DNA of 64,000 bases from assembly GCF_011320075.1 (NCBI RefSeq), contig NZ_JAANPA010000007.1, positions 1 through 64,000 of the forward strand, in the 5' to 3' direction. Both the position numbers and the translations under genes were made by a program. This DNA is from Sphingosinicella sp. YJ22 (GTDB lineage: Bacteria; Pseudomonadota; Alphaproteobacteria; Sphingomonadales; Sphingomonadaceae). Under the pieces are notes generated by a model, which was not told the origin of the DNA, did not search any database, and worked only from the letters and a program-made list of their open reading frames with translations. Of this stretch, positions 62,403-64,000 are shown piece by piece (position 1 is the stretch's first letter; each line of letters opens with the position of its first letter).

Positions 62403-64000
62403 TACCGTCTCCCCTCACGCGCGGTCAGTCGGTACATTGGGAACGTCCCGCACTTTTTTGCAAGGTCGATCCGCCCGACATAGCGGCAGCGGAAGCGCTC
62501 GGGCGCGTACAGGGCGAGCATCGCGGCGAAGGATTCGGTCACGTAAACCGTGTTCGGCGGGGTCACCGGCTCGATCCGCGCCGCCCGCGACACTTCGGTG
62601 CCCTGGAAATTGGGCCGGCCGGTGACCCGGTCGGTGGTCTCGTAGACCGAGCCGAAATGGACGGCGATGCGCATGCCACCCTGGTCCGGAGGGAGGCCGA
62701 GCAGCGCCGGGTCGACCTCCATCAGCGTCCGCTGCAGCTCGAGGGCGACATCGGCGCCGGGGCCGGCGCCATCGACGACCGCATGCAGGGCGTCGCCCCA
62801 GGTGTTGGCGGCAATCACGGCGGGATCGTGGGCGGCAAGCACCTCGGAGATCCGGCCCATCACCTCGGTGTCGAAGGCGGGCAGAGCGGACTCGGTCAGC
62901 TGCGAGTAGCCCGCATAATCGGTGAACAGGATCGAGGCGAGGCGGCGCGGAAAGGGCGGGGGATCGCCCGCCGGCGGCCTCGGATAGCCGCGATCGACGC
63001 CCTCGGGCGCAATCACCACCGTCTCCCCGCCATGGTCGCGCCACAGCCGGACGTCGGCGGCGGTGCCGACCGGGCCGCCGGGGCTGCCGTCCCACAAGGC
63101 GAGCTGGAAGCAGCGGGTTGCGAGATGCTGGCCGCGCAGGCGCGCCATGCCCATGGCAACCGCCGCGCCATAGGCGAACAGGGACGGGTCGTTGACGAAC
63201 TCCATCTCGGTCGCGAAGCTGACTCGCCGCGCGCCGGCGAGGACCTTTTCGAAGCGCTCGACCCAAGCCTCGCCCGCGGGCCGCACGGACTGGGCGATGA
63301 AGTCGGCCCTGGCGCAAGGCAGGACGATGTGGAGCTCGCCGCCGCGCTCGAGGACCGTCTCGGCGACCAGGATGTCGGCGCCCGCCGCCGCCGATCCGAA
63401 GGCATGGGCGGCCTTGCGCTCGTCGAGGATGGCGGCGATCCGCTGCTTGAGCCGCCGTTCGGTCTCCGAGTCGGCCATGAAGATGTGGCCGACATAATGG
63501 AAGGCCGAGGGCGGGCGGATCGCGTCGAGCAGCGTCTCACGCTCGGCGTCCGCGACTCCGGCGGCATCGGCGACGAGCTTGAGCTGGCGCAGGGTCCCGG
63601 CCTGGTCGCCGAAATTGGCGCCCGGCAGGGCCACCGCCTCGCGCAGCGCCTCGGTCGCGGCCGGAGTGTCGCCGAGGATCAGCAGCGCCTCGCCGCGGGT
63701 AGCGCCGCAATAATAATCCTTCGGCTCAGTCACGTTGGGCAGGGTCAGGATCTTCCCGGCGAGCTGGCGCGCCTCGTCGGCCTGGCCGGTCAGCAGCGCG
63801 AGCGAGGCGGCGTTGATGCCCGGATAGGAATCGCCGGTCTCCTCGAAGATCCGGCGATAGGCATAATAGGCGCCGGCCAGCTCCTCCTGCGAACCGGCCT
63901 CGATGCCGCGGTCCTTGAGCAGCCGCGCGCCCAGCGCGCGCTTGTCGGGATCGTCGCTGCAGTCGAGGCCGTGGGCGTGATAGAGCGACAGCGCCCGCTC
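62402..64000 (-). CDS. Class III nucleotide cyclase with N-terminal repeat and Rossmann-like region, 5' end outside window
   Basis: At least 532 residues are present; the frame is open to the right edge, so the start lies beyond. The first 110 visible residues are TPR-like helices (LAGAYYAYRRIFEETGDSYP; GEALLILGD). A segment with FGSAAAGADILVAETVLERGGELHIVLP (positions about 190-217 of the visible part, in pieces GSAAAGADIL and GGELHIVLP) resembles TRAFs-binding/SLOG-type nucleotide-binding folds. The C-terminal cyclase domain has LFTDYAGYS and NTWGDALHAVV with both metal-binding Asp residues, and SRAARIEP, where the usual Asn is Ser. It is coupled to the TIR gene. Confidence 0.85.
   Translation of the reverse strand, partial: ERALSLYHAHGLDCSDDPDKRALGARLLKDRGIEAGSQEELAGAYYAYRRIFEETGDSYPGINAASLALLTGQADEARQLAGKILTLPNVTEPKDYYCGATRGEALLILGDTPAATEALREAVALPGANFGDQAGTLRQLKLVADAAGVADAERETLLDAIRPPSAFHYVGHIFMADSETERRLKQRIAAILDERKAAHAFGSAAAGADILVAETVLERGGELHIVLPCARADFIAQSVRPAGEAWVERFEKVLAGARRVSFATEMEFVNDPSLFAYGAAVAMGMARLRGQHLATRCFQLALWDGSPGGPVGTAADVRLWRDHGGETVVIAPEGVDRGYPRPPAGDPPPFPRRLASILFTDYAGYSQLTESALPAFDTEVMGRISEVLAAHDPAVIAANTWGDALHAVVDGAGPGADVALELQRTLMEVDPALLGLPPDQGGMRIAVHFGSVYETTDRVTGRPNFQGTEVSRAARIEPVTPPNTVYVTESFAAMLALYAPERFRCRYVGRIDLAKKCGTFPMYRLTAREGRR

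Overview
The window comes from a GC-rich alphaproteobacterium, most likely a member of the Sphingomonadales. The best evidence is a 420-residue serine palmitoyltransferase with its PLP lysine at position 265, translationally coupled to its own acyl carrier protein and close to a ceramide-reductase-like SDR. An alphaproteobacterial-type glutamate-cysteine ligase, a TonB receptor with an STN domain under FecI/FecR control, and many 4-nt start/stop overlaps (ATGA, GTGA, TTGA) fit the same group. Both edges cut genes: an acyl-CoA dehydrogenase start on the left and a class III cyclase on the right.

Layout. 1-4 kb: a coupled operon for CoA-dependent aromatic degradation (flavin monooxygenase/old-yellow-enzyme fusion, SDR, enoyl-CoA hydratase, acyl-CoA dehydrogenase start). 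4-12.7 kb: envelope and signalling genes (ClpP-like secreted protein, tandem PilZ, ICMT-like methyltransferase, PPC protein, GGDEF-EAL) plus gshA. 12.7-20.4 kb: metabolism and repair (acyl-CoA dehydrogenase, Sua5-threonine synthase pair, glycerophosphodiesterase, MsrA, exonuclease III). 20.5-31.1 kb: lipid and envelope biogenesis (fatty acid hydroxylase, LptG/LptF, diacylglycerol-kinase-like protein, hybrid histidine kinase, SPT-ACP, CerR-like SDR, ObgE), with a Pycsar-effector-like membrane protein inserted. 31.1-36 kb: TetR/ferritin-like hydrolase pair, ribosomal L21-L27, HspQ, tRNA-Ser(CGA) and an AT-richer orphan gene. 36.2-43.4 kb: ECF sigma, FecR, TonB receptor and autotransporter in a row. 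43.8-50.3 kb: a 2164-residue RTX protein with a beta-helix and a metzincin-type zinc motif.

50.4-57.2 kb holds a complete kinase-type lasso peptide cluster: candidate precursor, nucleotidyltransferase, cyclase, PqqD-like B1, HPr-kinase-like enzyme, B2 protease and a divergent ABC exporter. Three glycosyltransferases follow the exporter on the same strand and an FkbM methyltransferase converges on them. The precursor ends in Ser, as expected for a phosphorylated lasso peptide, but its core boundary is not canonical.

61.4-64 kb holds a second unusual module: a class III nucleotide cyclase with an N-terminal repeat and Rossmann-like region, coupled by a TAATG junction to a membrane-anchored TIR protein. 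A family of GC-rich palindromic intergenic elements recurs at six or more places, mostly at gene ends.
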